Positions 1 to 8,203 of a stretch of DNA of 16,473 nt are shown in pieces. Numbering within the stretch: position 1 is the stretch's first letter; each line of letters starts with the position of its first letter. Source of the DNA: Betaproteobacteria bacterium (GTDB taxonomy: Bacteria; Pseudomonadota; Gammaproteobacteria; Burkholderiales; SG8-39); contig VBCT01000146.1 in the NCBI GenBank assembly GCA_005882235.1, forward strand, positions 1-16,473. The letters run 5' to 3'. The position numbers and the translations under genes were made by a program. The notes below the pieces were generated by a model. That model had not been told where the DNA came from. It did no database searches and was given only the letters and a program-made list of their open reading frames with translations.

Positions 1-1457
1 CGGCATTTGTCCTGCCGGCGCTGGCGGTGCTGACGCTCACGCGTCTCGGCACCGAGTTCCTGCCAGAGCTGGATGAAGGCGACATACAGTTGTTCGTCGA
101 GATGCCGCCGAGCATCGCTTTGGAAAAAGGGCAGGATATTCTTCTCGAGGTGCGGCGGCGGATCCTCGCGTTCCCCGAGGTAAGCAAAACCCTGAGCGAG
201 CAGGGCCGACCCGAGGACGGGACCGACAACGAAGGCGTCAACATGAGCGAAACCTTCATACGCCTGAAGCCGGTGCGCGAATGGCGCCCGGGCTACGACA
301 AAATGCGCCTGGTAGACGAAATGCGGGAGTCTTTGACCGAAATCCCGGGTGTGCGCTACAACTTCTCGCAACCGATGAAGGACAACGTCGAGGAAGCGGT
401 CAGCGGCGTGCGCGGCAAGGTGGTGCTGAAGGTTTTCGGTCCCGATCTGACGCGAATGCGGACTACCTTGGAACAGGCCAAGGAGGCGCTCAAGGCATTG
501 CAGGGCATCGTCGATCTCGATCTCTACCGGGACGCTTCGACGCCGCAGCGCACTCTGGAAACCGCCTTGGCCGGGCGCGTCACGACTACGATGTGGGAGG
601 GAGAGCGCCCGGTGCCGGTGCGGCTGATGCTGCCGCTCGAGATCCGCGACGACACCGAAAGGGTAGGCGCGGTCACACTCACCGCCGCGTCCGGCGCGCG
701 CGTGCCTCTACGCGATCTCGCCACGATCCAGGTCGCCAACGGCGTGGCGTCGATCAACCGGGAAGGCAACAGCCGCTACCTCGCCTTGAAGTTCAACATC
801 GAGGGACGAGACATGGGATCGGTGGTCAAGGACGCCATCGCGACCGTAAAGCGCAGCGTGCCGGCGCCCGAGGGATATTACTTCGTCTGGGGCGGTGAGT
901 TCGAAAACCAGCAGCGCGCGCTCTCCCGGCTCAAGATCGTGGTTCCGCTGGCAGTGCTCGCTGTGCTCGGCCTCCTGTATGCGGCGATGAATTCGGGACG
1001 CAGCGCTCTCGCCATCCTGCTGACCGTCCCGTTCGCCTTGACCGGAGGCGCCTTTGCGCTGCTGGCGGCCGGGGTGCCTCTGTCGGTGAGCGCGGCGGTG
1101 GGTTTCATCGCGCTGCTCGGTCAGGTGTCGCTGATGGGCCTCTTGGTGCTGAGCGCAGCGGAAGCACGGCGGCGAAGCGGTGAGGAGCTATGGCCGGCAT
1201 TGATCGAAGGCTCGAGCGAGCGGCTGCGACCGGTACTCATGGCATCAATGCTCGCCCTCGTCGGGCTGCTACCGATGGCGTTGGGTTCCGGAGTGGGCAG
1301 CGAGACGCAGCGGCCCTTCGCTCTGGTGGTTGTGGGCGGGATGCTGACCACGCTCGCGATCGCGCTGTGGTTGCTGCCGATAATTTACAGCTACATCACC
1401 CCGCGGCGTTTGACGAAGCCGGAGGAAGAGGACGAACTATTAGAGGTCCGGCCATGA
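1..1457 (+). CDS. Heavy-metal efflux RND transporter (CzcA/CusA type), C-terminal part, 5' end outside window
   Basis: Inner-membrane proton-driven pump subunit of a tripartite heavy-metal exporter (HME-RND family). The frame is open from base 3, so the gene starts upstream; about 484 of the usual roughly 1040 residues are visible. FLPELDEGD near the start of the visible part is typical of CzcA/CusA proteins just after a central membrane helix. Periplasmic porter sequence follows, then C-terminal helices beginning at about bases 930-990 and continuing to RPVLMASMLALVGLLPMALG and a last helix ending in LLPIIYSYI. The metal-specifying helix 4 lies outside the window, so the substrate is unknown. 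Oddity: between YRDASTPQ and RTLETALAG (around base 545) the family normally has roughly 20 more residues (a strand plus the DR-x-ALAR-x-G segment), which suggests an in-frame internal deletion. The stop overlaps the next start as ATGA, indicating translational coupling. Confidence 0.93.
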   Translation, partial: AFVLPALAVLTLTRLGTEFLPELDEGDIQLFVEMPPSIALEKGQDILLEVRRRILAFPEVSKTLSEQGRPEDGTDNEGVNMSETFIRLKPVREWRPGYDKMRLVDEMRESLTEIPGVRYNFSQPMKDNVEEAVSGVRGKVVLKVFGPDLTRMRTTLEQAKEALKALQGIVDLDLYRDASTPQRTLETALAGRVTTTMWEGERPVPVRLMLPLEIRDDTERVGAVTLTAASGARVPLRDLATIQVANGVASINREGNSRYLALKFNIEGRDMGSVVKDAIATVKRSVPAPEGYYFVWGGEFENQQRALSRLKIVVPLAVLAVLGLLYAAMNSGRSALAILLTVPFALTGGAFALLAAGVPLSVSAAVGFIALLGQVSLMGLLVLSAAEARRRSGEELWPALIEGSSERLRPVLMASMLALVGLLPMALGSGVGSETQRPFALVVVGGMLTTLAIALWLLPIIYSYITPRRLTKPEEEDELLEVRP

Positions 1458-2707
1458 GCAGGATCGCGATACTTTTGGCTGTCTCGGCGATGTCGGCAGC
1501 ATCCATCCGGGCACAGGAACCGGCGTCGGCGCTTCCCGAACGCCTGACGCTGCCGATCCTGCTGCGTCTGGTGGCGGAGCGCAGTCCCAGGCTCGCTGTT
1601 GAGCAAACGGCAATCGACACGGCCGAGGCGGAACGAATCACCGCCGGGGCGCTGCCCAATCCCACGGTCTCCTATGGGCGTTTCACTCCATCGGGTGGAG
1701 CGAGAACCCTGTTCGATGGCAGCCAGCAGCAGCAGACGACTGTAGATTTGCCGCTGTTGATCGGCGGTCAGCGCGGCGCGCGGATCGAAGCCGCCGAGCA
1801 GGGATTGCTGGCAGCACGCGCTCGCGTCGGGCTGGCCGGAAACGAGCTCGCGCTGCGTGCGGCCGACCTGTTTATCGGGCTTCAGGCTGCTCAGGAAAAA
1901 GCTTCGATGCTTGACGAGTCGGTCGCCGAAATAAAGCGTGTCGTTACGATCGTCTCCGGGCGTCTGGAGAGCGGCGCGGCAAGCCGCTATGACCTCACGC
2001 GGGTTGAAGTCGAACTTGCCGGGATGAATGCACGGCTCGCTGATGCGCGTGCCGAGCTCTCCGACAAATCGGCCGGGTTGGCGGCGCTGCTTGGGGCGTC
2101 GGGTTGGCGGCCTACCGCGAGCGGCACCCCTACACCCGCCGGACTGTCGACCAGCGTCGCCGAGTGGCGCGAGTCCCTGGTATCAAGTAATCCGCAAATC
2201 ATCGCGGCGCGTCGCGAGGAGGAAGCGGCGCAGGCAGCGCTCAAACGCACCGAGCGCGAACGCTGGCCGGTACCAGTGCTCAGTCTGGGCAGGACCTGGA
2301 CCGGCGATCCGTTCGGTGCCGCAAATTTTTTCGGCTTGTCCACCGAGATTCCGCTGTCCGACGCTCGGCGCGGCTTGATTGCCAAGGCCGCGGCGGATTT
2401 TCGCGCGGCGCAGAGACGTCGTGAGGCGATCGAATCGGAGGCTGACGTGGAGCTGCGGCGCTTGGTGGATGCACTCGCTCAGCGCCGAGCCGCCCTTGAA
2501 CGGTTTCGGCAAAATGTCGGCGAGCGCATCCCCGCGCTCAAACAGATGGCCGAGGACGCTTACCGACTTGGTCGCGGTTCCCTGCTGGAATTGATCGACG
2601 CGGCACGTTCGCGCTTGGACGCACGCCTGACAGAAGTCGATCTGCGCGCGGCAACTGTTGGACAGGAATTGCGCATCTTGGGATTGACCGGAAAGCTTGG
2701 CGGATAG
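1454..2707 (+). CDS. CzcC/TolC-family outer-membrane efflux channel protein
   Basis: Outer-membrane factor of the metal efflux system, 417 aa, the usual size for CzcC. The N-terminus (MSRIAILLAVSAMSAASIRA) is a signal peptide with likely cleavage before QEPAS. Two outer-membrane efflux repeats follow: the first starts at LTLPILLRLVAERSP and contains GALPNPTVSYG, the second starts near SNPQIIAARREEEAAQ. Both have the long alanine-rich, charged helices of the TolC tunnel. The ATG at 1454 was chosen because it begins the signal peptide and overlaps the pump stop codon as ATGA; a longer reading from 1190 would only extend into the pump gene. The pump-then-channel order is less usual than czcC-czcB-czcA. 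The membrane-fusion protein is presumably upstream of the window. Confidence 0.9.
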   Translation: MSRIAILLAVSAMSAASIRAQEPASALPERLTLPILLRLVAERSPRLAVEQTAIDTAEAERITAGALPNPTVSYGRFTPSGGARTLFDGSQQQQTTVDLPLLIGGQRGARIEAAEQGLLAARARVGLAGNELALRAADLFIGLQAAQEKASMLDESVAEIKRVVTIVSGRLESGAASRYDLTRVEVELAGMNARLADARAELSDKSAGLAALLGASGWRPTASGTPTPAGLSTSVAEWRESLVSSNPQIIAARREEEAAQAALKRTERERWPVPVLSLGRTWTGDPFGAANFFGLSTEIPLSDARRGLIAKAAADFRAAQRRREAIESEADVELRRLVDALAQRRAALERFRQNVGERIPALKQMAEDAYRLGRGSLLELIDAARSRLDARLTEVDLRAATVGQELRILGLTGKLGG

Positions 2708-2720
2708 GGCACGCAAGTTG

Positions 2721-2750
2721 CTGGCGTTTCGGCCAAAAAAAGTCTAGAAT
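2721..2750 (+). promoter_or_regulatory. Probable promoter of rpsU
   Basis: A TAGAAT hexamer at 2745-2750 (5 of 6 to TATAAT) lies 40 bases before the rpsU start, preceded by a run of seven A at 2735-2741. No good -35 box is present at 16-18 bases spacing: the hexamers there (TGGCGT, CTGGCG) match poorly, and TTGCTG at 2718-2723 is 21 bases away. The call rests on the -10 and its position between a finished operon and a highly expressed ribosomal gene. Confidence 0.45.
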
Positions 2751-2790
2751 TCGCACCCTTGCTGCAACATTGCCCTAGGATCAAGCCCGC

Positions 2791-3003
2791 ATGCCGACAG
2801 TACGCGTCAAGGAAAACGAGCCCTTCGAGGTGGCATTGCGCCGTTTCAAGCGGACCGTGGAAAAGACCGGGCTTCTCACCGAACTGCGCGCCCGCGAGTT
2901 CTACGAAAAGCCGACTGCCTACCGCAAGCGAAAGCTCGCCGCTGCGGTCAAGCGGCATTACAAGCGCCTGCGCAGCCAGACGCTGCCGCCGAAGCTCTAT
3001 TGA
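2791..3003 (+). CDS. rpsU: 30S ribosomal protein S21
   Basis: Small basic protein of the 30S subunit, 70 aa, the normal length. It helps 16S rRNA pair with the mRNA leader during initiation. The sequence is unmistakable: [20 protein letters not shown] at the start, then a basic helical region ending LPPKLY. A weak ribosome site AGGA at 2777-2780 stands 10 bases before the ATG. It heads the rpsU-yqeY-dnaG-rpoD block. Confidence 0.97.
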   Translation: MPTVRVKENEPFEVALRRFKRTVEKTGLLTELRAREFYEKPTAYRKRKLAAAVKRHYKRLRSQTLPPKLY

Positions 3004-3110
3004 GCGGGCCGGCGCGCTGCCGCCGGACCGACCCGGCGCGATGGAGTGGACACAGCCGCTCGTCGCGCCGCTTCATTTTGAGGATCCCGACCTTCGAGGA
3101 AACCGAGCGC

Positions 3111-3557
3111 ATGTCGCTAAAGGCAAGCATCAGCGAAGACATGAAGGCCGCCATGAAAGCGAGAGAGGCGCAGCGGCTGTCGGCGATACGCCTGTTGCTC
3201 GCCGCGATCAAGCAGCGCGAAGTGGACGAGAGAAAGGAGCTTTCGGATGCCGAGGTCGTAGCGGTGATCGAGAAGATGATCAAGCAACGCCGCGACTCCA
3301 TCACCCAGTTCCAGGCGGCCAACCGCAAGGACCTCGTCGACGGCGAAACCTTCGAGCTGAATCTTCTCTCGGGCTACCTGCCTAAGCAACTGACGGACGC
3401 CGAGATCGCGCAGGAGGTCTCCGCAGCAATCGCGCAGACAGGCGCTAGAGGCGCGTCCGACATGGGCAAAGTCATGGGGGCATTGAAAGGCAAGCTCGCG
3501 GGGCGCGCCGACATGGGAAAAGTATCGTCGCTGGTGAAATCGAAGCTTGCCGGCTGA
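3111..3557 (+). CDS. yqeY: GatB/YqeY domain protein
   Basis: 148-aa protein of the YqeY family, related to the C-terminal tRNA-binding tail domain of the amidotransferase subunit GatB. Its exact function is not settled. It begins MSLKASISEDMKAAMKAREA and has the family's helical sequence, with RRDSITQFQAANR in the middle, LLSGYLPKQL and DMGKVMGALKGKLAGRADM toward the end. The ATG at 3111 was preferred over an upstream start at 3000, because the region between does not resemble YqeY; GAGGA at about 3093-3097 is a possible, rather distant, ribosome site. Its place between rpsU and dnaG is standard for betaproteobacteria. The 107 bases separating it from rpsU contain no other gene. Confidence 0.93.
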   Translation: MSLKASISEDMKAAMKAREAQRLSAIRLLLAAIKQREVDERKELSDAEVVAVIEKMIKQRRDSITQFQAANRKDLVDGETFELNLLSGYLPKQLTDAEIAQEVSAAIAQTGARGASDMGKVMGALKGKLAGRADMGKVSSLVKSKLAG

Positions 3558-3578
3558 GAGGGATCTTAAGCTTGCAGC

Positions 3579-3606
3579 TTGCGCTTCGGAAAATTTCGCC
3601 TATAAA
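3579..3606 (+). promoter_or_regulatory. Possible promoter upstream of dnaG
   Basis: TATAAA at 3601-3606 (5 of 6 to the -10 consensus) is preceded at 16 bases by TTGCGC at 3579-3584, which shares only TTG with the -35 consensus. It lies in the 138-base gap between yqeY and dnaG. Transcription would begin near 3613, right at the ATG of the small leader ORF described separately. Confidence 0.4.
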
Positions 3607-3612
3607 GGAAAG

Positions 3613-3699
3613 ATGGTGAGTAGGCAGGGGCCCCGGCGGCCCATTCATCGAGGCGCGCTTGCTGGCGCGGCGCTCCATCAGAGCGCATTCCGGCCGTGA
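3613..3699 (+). CDS. Possible 28-residue leader ORF coupled to dnaG
   Basis: A short frame starts with ATG at 3613, just after AAGGA (3605-3609), and stops with TGA at 3697-3699. It overlaps the dnaG GTG (3696-3698) as GTGA. The peptide begins MVSRQGPRRPIHRG and is arginine-rich, with no recognised family. dnaG has no convincing ribosome site of its own, so translation through this frame could deliver ribosomes to it. Doubts: the ribosome site is only three bases from the ATG, and a chance ORF of 28 codons in GC-rich DNA is common. Confidence 0.25.
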   Translation: MVSRQGPRRPIHRGALAGAALHQSAFRP

Positions 3700-5474
3700 T
3701 ACCGGATTCCTTCAAGCAAGAATTGCTCCATCGCGTCGATATCGTCGGCGTGATCGAACGCTACGTCCCCCTGAAGAAGGGCGGAGCGAACTATCTCGCG
3801 TGCTGCCCGTTCCACACCGAGAAGACGCCTTCGTTTACCGTCAGCCCGACCAAGCAGTTCTATCACTGCTTCGGTTGCGGTGCTCACGGAAACGCGATCT
3901 CCTTCCTCATCGAGTACCAGGGCCTTGGCTATGTCGAAGCGGTGAGGGATCTCGCCGAATCGGTCGGCATGAAAATGCCGGAGTTTGAACCGCGTACCAA
4001 GAAACCCGAAGGCGGGCCGGATCTGTACGAGATCATGGAGCGCGCCGGCAACTACTATCGCGAGCAGTTGAAGGGAACGCCGCGCGCCATCGAATACCTC
4101 AAGGGCCGCGGCTTGACCGGCAAGATCGCGGCGCGCTTCGGAATCGGCTATGCGCCCGATGGCTGGCAGAACCTGGAGAGTGTTTTTCCGAGTTATGCTG
4201 ATAAAGCGCTGAAAGATGTGGGCCTCGTGATCGATCCAGAGGGCGGAGGACGGCGCTACGACCGGTTTCGCGACCGTATCATTTTCCCCATTCTCGATCA
4301 ACGCGGGTCGGTGATCGCTTTCGGCGGCCGCGTGCTGGGCGAAGGGGAGCCGAAGTACCTCAACTCCCCGGAGACCCCGCTCTTCGAGAAGGGACGCGAG
4401 CTCTACGGTCTTGCCCAGGCGAGGTCGGCAATCCGCGCGGCAGGCCGGGTGATCGTGGTCGAAGGCTATATGGACGTGGTGGCGCTCGCGCAGCACGGGG
4501 TCGAATATGCGGTCGCGACGCTCGGAACGGCCACCTCGGCCACACACGTCCAGAAGCTTCTGCGCCAGACGGACGAAGTCGTTTTCTGCTTCGACGGCGA
4601 CGCGGCGGGGCGCAAGGCGGCCTGGCACGCGCTCGAAGTAAGCCTACCGCATCTCGCCGATAACAAGGCAATGCGGTTTCTTTTCCTGCCGCCTGAACAC
4701 GACCCCGACAGTTATGTGCGGGAAAAAGGCAAGGAAGCGTTCGAGAAGATGCTGGAGACGACCCGGCCGCTGTCGGAGTTCTTTGTAGAGGAGCTGATGG
4801 GGCGTGTTGAACTGAAAACGTACGAGGGACGCGCGCAGCTTGTGCACGAAGCGAAACCCCTGCTCAAGCAGATCTCAGCTCGGACGTTACAGCGGCAACT
4901 TATTCAGATGATCGCGGCTACGGGATACTTGGACCAAGGTCACGCTGCGCAACTCACCGAGGAACTCACCCATACCAGACTCGCTGCCCGGCCTTCCGGG
5001 TTGGACCGCGGGGCGCAAGCACCGGAGCTGAGGTTGGTCCGAAATCTGCTGCAATGCCTGATTTCCAACCCGGCGCTCGCAAGGGAACTTTCCGCGGAAC
5101 TCCTGGACCAAGGTTCCCTTGAAGCGCGCGCTCTGGTCGCCGTTACCGAATTCTGCCGCGAAAACCCGGAAGTCGAAGGGAATATTGTCGTCGACCATTT
5201 CCAGGGAACTGAATTCCGCAACCTGCTCGAATCGGGTCAAGCCGCTCTCCTGGATACGAAGCTCGAAACCGAGCACATGGAGGTCGATTTCCGCGGAGCT
5301 CTTGAGCGCTTGCGGGACAAGCGGCGCAAGCAGCGGTTCGAGGCTCTGAGGGTGAAGCAGGACCGCTCACCGGAAGAAGAAACCGAAATGCTTCGCCTGC
5401 TCCGGGAACGCAATCAGGTCCCGGCGAGTCCATCAAATAATGCTATAATTTCAGGTTCCCGTTCGACACCATGA
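3696..5474 (+). CDS. dnaG: DNA primase
   Basis: Makes the RNA primers for chromosome replication and works with the DnaB helicase at the fork. 592 aa, normal length. The N-terminal zinc domain has the CHC2 ligands C37, H40, C58 and C61 (CCPFH and [11 protein letters not shown]). The RNA-polymerase core contains the TOPRIM motifs [13 protein letters not shown] and [12 protein letters not shown], with the conserved glutamate and the DGD acidic pair intact. The last 150 or so residues fit the helicase-binding domain. The start is GTG at 3696, which begins [20 protein letters not shown] as in other primases. No clear ribosome site precedes it, and the GTG overlaps the stop of a small upstream frame. 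Its 3' end contains the rpoD promoter. Confidence 0.97.
   Translation: MIPDSFKQELLHRVDIVGVIERYVPLKKGGANYLACCPFHTEKTPSFTVSPTKQFYHCFGCGAHGNAISFLIEYQGLGYVEAVRDLAESVGMKMPEFEPRTKKPEGGPDLYEIMERAGNYYREQLKGTPRAIEYLKGRGLTGKIAARFGIGYAPDGWQNLESVFPSYADKALKDVGLVIDPEGGGRRYDRFRDRIIFPILDQRGSVIAFGGRVLGEGEPKYLNSPETPLFEKGRELYGLAQARSAIRAAGRVIVVEGYMDVVALAQHGVEYAVATLGTATSATHVQKLLRQTDEVVFCFDGDAAGRKAAWHALEVSLPHLADNKAMRFLFLPPEHDPDSYVREKGKEAFEKMLETTRPLSEFFVEELMGRVELKTYEGRAQLVHEAKPLLKQISARTLQRQLIQMIAATGYLDQGHAAQLTEELTHTRLAARPSGLDRGAQAPELRLVRNLLQCLISNPALARELSAELLDQGSLEARALVAVTEFCRENPEVEGNIVVDHFQGTEFRNLLESGQAALLDTKLETEHMEVDFRGALERLRDKRRKQRFEALRVKQDRSPEEETEMLRLLRERNQVPASPSNNAIISGSRSTP
5441..5449 (+). promoter_or_regulatory. 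Extended -10 promoter for rpoD inside the end of dnaG
   Basis: TGCTATAAT is a perfect extended -10 element (TGn plus TATAAT) lying in very GC-rich coding DNA, 39 bases before the rpoD start. No -35 hexamer is recognisable at 16-18 bases, as expected for an extended -10 promoter. Start of transcription is predicted near 5456. E. coli also has an rpoD promoter inside dnaG, where it is heat-shock driven; this one looks like an ordinary sigma-70 site. Confidence 0.6.
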
Positions 5475-5487
5475 GGGTAAGGAAATC

Positions 5488-7983
5488 GTGGCGAATCATA
5501 AGCTTAACCTAAAAGCGCGCGCAAAAGCCCTGGCAAGGCTCAAGGCGCAGAAAGCGAAGGCTGCGCAGCGGCTGCGGGCGCAGAAAGAGCGCCTGCGCGC
5601 GCGCAAAGCGCTGGATCTCGCGCGCGCCAAGGCTGCCAAGGAAAGAGAAAGGCTTCGCCGGAAGAAATTGAACGAAGCGGAGCGAGCGAAGGCGGCGCGG
5701 GAGAAGGACAGGGCCCGCAATGCCGTGAATGCGGCGCGGGCGAAAGCCGCAAAGGAGAAGGAGCGTGCGCGCCTCAAGGCTGCGAAGGAGAGGCAACGCG
5801 CGCGCAAGGCGATAGAGCTGCAAAGGAAGCGCGAGCGGATCGCAAAGGAAAGATTGCGCCTCAAGGCTGCCAGAGAAAAACGGCGGGAGCGCGAGCGCAT
5901 CGCGCGCGAAAAAGCCAAGGCGAAAGAGCTCGCCGCGCGTGAGAAGGCGAAAGCCAAGGAACTCGCCGCGCTGGAGAAGGCAAAAGCGAAGGAAGCGGCA
6001 CTCCTTGCCAAGCAGAAGGAAAAGGAGCTCAAGGCCCAGCTCAAACTTCAGGCACAGGAGCTCCTCAAACTGCGCAGGGCCGGCCGGCCGCGCCGCAACG
6101 GCGACGCCGAGCGCGCGCTGCTGTTGCGCGCTGAGGCCCGGCCCGAGGACGCCGAAGCTCGCCGGACTCGCCTGAAGAACCTCATCAAGCTTGGAAAAGA
6201 GCGCGGCTTCCTCACTTACGCCGAGATCAACGACCACCTGCCCGACGACATGGTGGACGCCGAGCAGATCGAGTCCATCATCTCGACGTTCAACGACATG
6301 GGCATCCAGGTCTACGACGAGGCCCCGGATGCGGACACGCTGCTCATTTCCGAGACCGCGCCGGCCGGCGTGCCGGACGAAGACGCGGAGGAGGAGGCCG
6401 AAGCAGCGCTCTCGACGGTCGACCCCGAGTTCGGCCGCACCACCGATCCGGTGCGCATGTACATGCGCGAAATGGGATCGGTCGAGCTCCTCACGCGCGA
6501 AGGTGAGATCGAGATCGCAAAGAGAATCGAGGACGGTCTGAAGCACATGATTCAGGCGATCTCGGCCTGCCCGACGACCATCGCCGAAATCATCGATCTT
6601 GCCGGCAAGGTCGCCCGCGACGAAATGCGCATCGACGAACTGGTCGACGGTCTGATCGATCCGAATGCGAAAGACGAGCCGATCCAGGAGCTCGCCGACG
6701 ACGTCGAGCCCGAGGAAGAGGAAGAGACGGAGGGCGAGGACGACAGCGCCGCGATTTCGGCCACCCTGCTGCAGCTGAAGGAAGACGCGCTTGCGCGCTT
6801 TGCCAAGATCCACCGCCTCTACGAAAAGATGAAGCGGGCCCTGGTCGACCACGGCCACCGCAGCAAGGAATACATCAGGGTGCGCGACCATATCGGCAAC
6901 GAGCTGATGAACATCCGTTTCACCGCGCGCATCATCGAGAAATTGTGCGACAGCCTGCGCGGGATGGTGGACGAGGTGCGCAGCCACGAACGCGAGATCA
7001 TGAACCTGTGCGTGAACAAGGGCGGCATGTTGCGGCCCCACTTCATCAAGGAGTTCCCCGGCAGCGAGACCAACATGCGCTGGGTAAAGAACGAGATCGC
7101 AGCGGGAAGGCCGTGGAGCAACCTGCTCTTGCGCTTCGAGCCGAACATCCTCGAGCAACAGCAGAAGCTGCTCACGATCCAGAAGCGGATCGGCATTCCC
7201 CTGAAAGACCTCAAGGACATCAACAAGCAGATGTCCACGGGCGAGGCGAAGGCGCGCCGGGCGAAGCGCGAAATGACGGAAGCGAACCTGCGCTTGGTGA
7301 TCTCGATCGCGAAGAAGTATACCAACCGCGGCCTGCAGTTCCTCGACCTCATCCAGGAGGGGAACATCGGCCTGATGAAGGCGGTGGACAAATTCGAATA
7401 CCGCCGAGGCTACAAGTTCTCGACTTACGCCACTTGGTGGATCCGGCAGGCGATCACGCGCTCGATCGCCGACCAGGCACGAACCATCCGCATTCCGGTG
7501 CACATGATCGAGACCATCAACAAGATGAACCGGATCTCCCGTCAGATCCTTCAGGAGACAGGGCAGGAACCGGATCCCGCGACGCTCGCGCAGAAGATGG
7601 AGATGCCCGAGGACAAGATCCGCAAGATTCTCAAGATCTCGAAGGAGCCGATCTCGATGGAGACGCCGATCGGCGACGACGACGATTCGCACCTGGGGGA
7701 CTTCATCGAGGACCAGGCGACGCTCGCGCCGAACGATGCGGCGATGTACGCATCTCTGCGTGAGGTCACCAAGGACGTTCTGGACTCGCTCACGCCGCGG
7801 GAAGCCAAAGTGCTGCGCATGCGCTTCGGCATCGAAATGAACACCGACCACACCCTGGAGGAGGTCGGCAAGCAGTTCGATGTCACCCGCGAACGCATCA
7901 GGCAGATCGAGGCGAAGGCGTTGCGCAAGCTTCGCCACCCGTCGCGCTCGGAGCGGCTGAAGAGTTTCCTGGACAACAATTGA
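5488..7983 (+). CDS. rpoD: Primary RNA polymerase sigma factor (sigma-70) with long charged N-terminal extension
   Basis: Housekeeping sigma factor, 831 aa against 613 in E. coli. GTG start at 5488, 13 bases after dnaG, with AAGGA just upstream. Residues 1 to about 222 are an extension rich in K, R, E and A, without Pro or Gly before residue 199, containing three 11-residue repeats (141-173). Region 1.1 follows at about 225-290 ([31 protein letters not shown]), region 1.2 at 320-350 ([20 protein letters not shown]), the non-conserved region with an acidic stretch at 407-419, region 2 at about 598-680 ([40 protein letters not shown]), region 3 at 680-760, and region 4 at 768-831 ([37 protein letters not shown]). 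All core regions are intact. Many betaproteobacterial RpoD proteins have lysine- or alanine-rich N-terminal tails, but this one looks like a single long helix rather than the usual disordered K/A/P tail. Confidence 0.97.
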   Translation: MANHKLNLKARAKALARLKAQKAKAAQRLRAQKERLRARKALDLARAKAAKERERLRRKKLNEAERAKAAREKDRARNAVNAARAKAAKEKERARLKAAKERQRARKAIELQRKRERIAKERLRLKAAREKRRERERIAREKAKAKELAAREKAKAKELAALEKAKAKEAALLAKQKEKELKAQLKLQAQELLKLRRAGRPRRNGDAERALLLRAEARPEDAEARRTRLKNLIKLGKERGFLTYAEINDHLPDDMVDAEQIESIISTFNDMGIQVYDEAPDADTLLISETAPAGVPDEDAEEEAEAALSTVDPEFGRTTDPVRMYMREMGSVELLTREGEIEIAKRIEDGLKHMIQAISACPTTIAEIIDLAGKVARDEMRIDELVDGLIDPNAKDEPIQELADDVEPEEEEETEGEDDSAAISATLLQLKEDALARFAKIHRLYEKMKRALVDHGHRSKEYIRVRDHIGNELMNIRFTARIIEKLCDSLRGMVDEVRSHEREIMNLCVNKGGMLRPHFIKEFPGSETNMRWVKNEIAAGRPWSNLLLRFEPNILEQQQKLLTIQKRIGIPLKDLKDINKQMSTGEAKARRAKREMTEANLRLVISIAKKYTNRGLQFLDLIQEGNIGLMKAVDKFEYRRGYKFSTYATWWIRQAITRSIADQARTIRIPVHMIETINKMNRISRQILQETGQEPDPATLAQKMEMPEDKIRKILKISKEPISMETPIGDDDDSHLGDFIEDQATLAPNDAAMYASLREVTKDVLDSLTPREAKVLRMRFGIEMNTDHTLEEVGKQFDVTRERIRQIEAKALRKLRHPSRSERLKSFLDNN
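5908..6006 (+). repeat. Three tandem 33-bp (11-codon) repeats in rpoD
   Basis: Bases 5908-5940, 5941-5973 and 5974-6006 encode [22 protein letters not shown] and [11 protein letters not shown]. The amino acids are nearly identical while third codon positions differ (for example GAA AAA GCC AAG GCG versus GAG AAG GCG AAA GCC), so the duplication is old or the protein sequence is under selection. Confidence 0.65.
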
Positions 7984-8013
7984 TATTGCGGACGCCTTCG
8001 GCGCCGCAATATC
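7982..8013 (+). terminator. Strong hairpin at the rpoD stop codon, terminator-like but without a U-tract
   Basis: GATATTGCGG at 7982-7991 pairs perfectly with CCGCAATATC at 8004-8013. Inside it, CGCC-TTC-GGCG (7993-8003) continues the stem after a one-base bulge, giving about 14 pairs. It begins inside the rpoD stop codon. No T-run follows (CGCTCGCG), so it may stabilise the mRNA end or need Rho rather than act as a classic intrinsic terminator. Confidence 0.45.
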
Positions 8014-8097
8014 CGCTCGCGTTGCAGCGGACGCTGCGCGCCGCTGAACGCTCGGTCACATAATAAGCGCTCGTAGAAAATGGCGAGATGGTTCGGC

Positions 8098-8171
8098 GGG
8101 CCTGTAGCTCAGCTGGTTAGAGCAGAGGACTCATAATCCTTTGGTCCCTGGTTCGAATCCAGGCGGGCCCA
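8098..8171 (+). tRNA. tRNA with anticodon CAU (Ile2 type favoured, elongator Met possible)
   Basis: Complete cloverleaf. The acceptor GGGCCTG (8098-8104) pairs with CGGGCCC (8164-8170) through one G-U pair. The D stem is GCTC/GAGC, the anticodon stem is GAGGA/TCCTT with loop CTCATAA (anticodon CAT at 8132-8134), and the T stem is CCTGG/CCAGG with loop TTCGAAT. The discriminator is A8171, and CCA is not encoded (CTC follows). Pairs 4-69 and 5-68 are both C-G, as in E. coli tRNA-Ile2, which TilS converts to lysidine-34; E. coli elongator Met has U-A and A-U there. This leans to Ile2 but does not prove it. Confidence 0.95.
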
Positions 8172-8203
8172 CTCAGAATGGGTAAGCAGTCTTGGAGGAG
8201 GGA

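Noticed and set aside
1190..1453. Upstream part of the CzcC frame
   Set aside because: It overlaps the RND coding sequence; the signal peptide begins at the ATG at 1454.
2722..2741. Short hairpin TGGC/GCCA followed by seven A, considered as a terminator
   Set aside because: On the plus strand the run is A, not T, and on the minus strand the T-run would precede the hairpin; a 4-bp stem is also too weak.
5509..7938. 809-residue open frame antisense to rpoD
   Set aside because: It is a mirror of a certain gene. The length comes from GC-biased third positions and the repetitive Lys/Arg/Glu codons; the translation is Leu/Arg/Val-rich with no recognisable domain.
8192..8203. TTG start for the SnoaL-like protein
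   Set aside because: It falls on the ribosome site; the ATG at 8204 directly begins the signal peptide.
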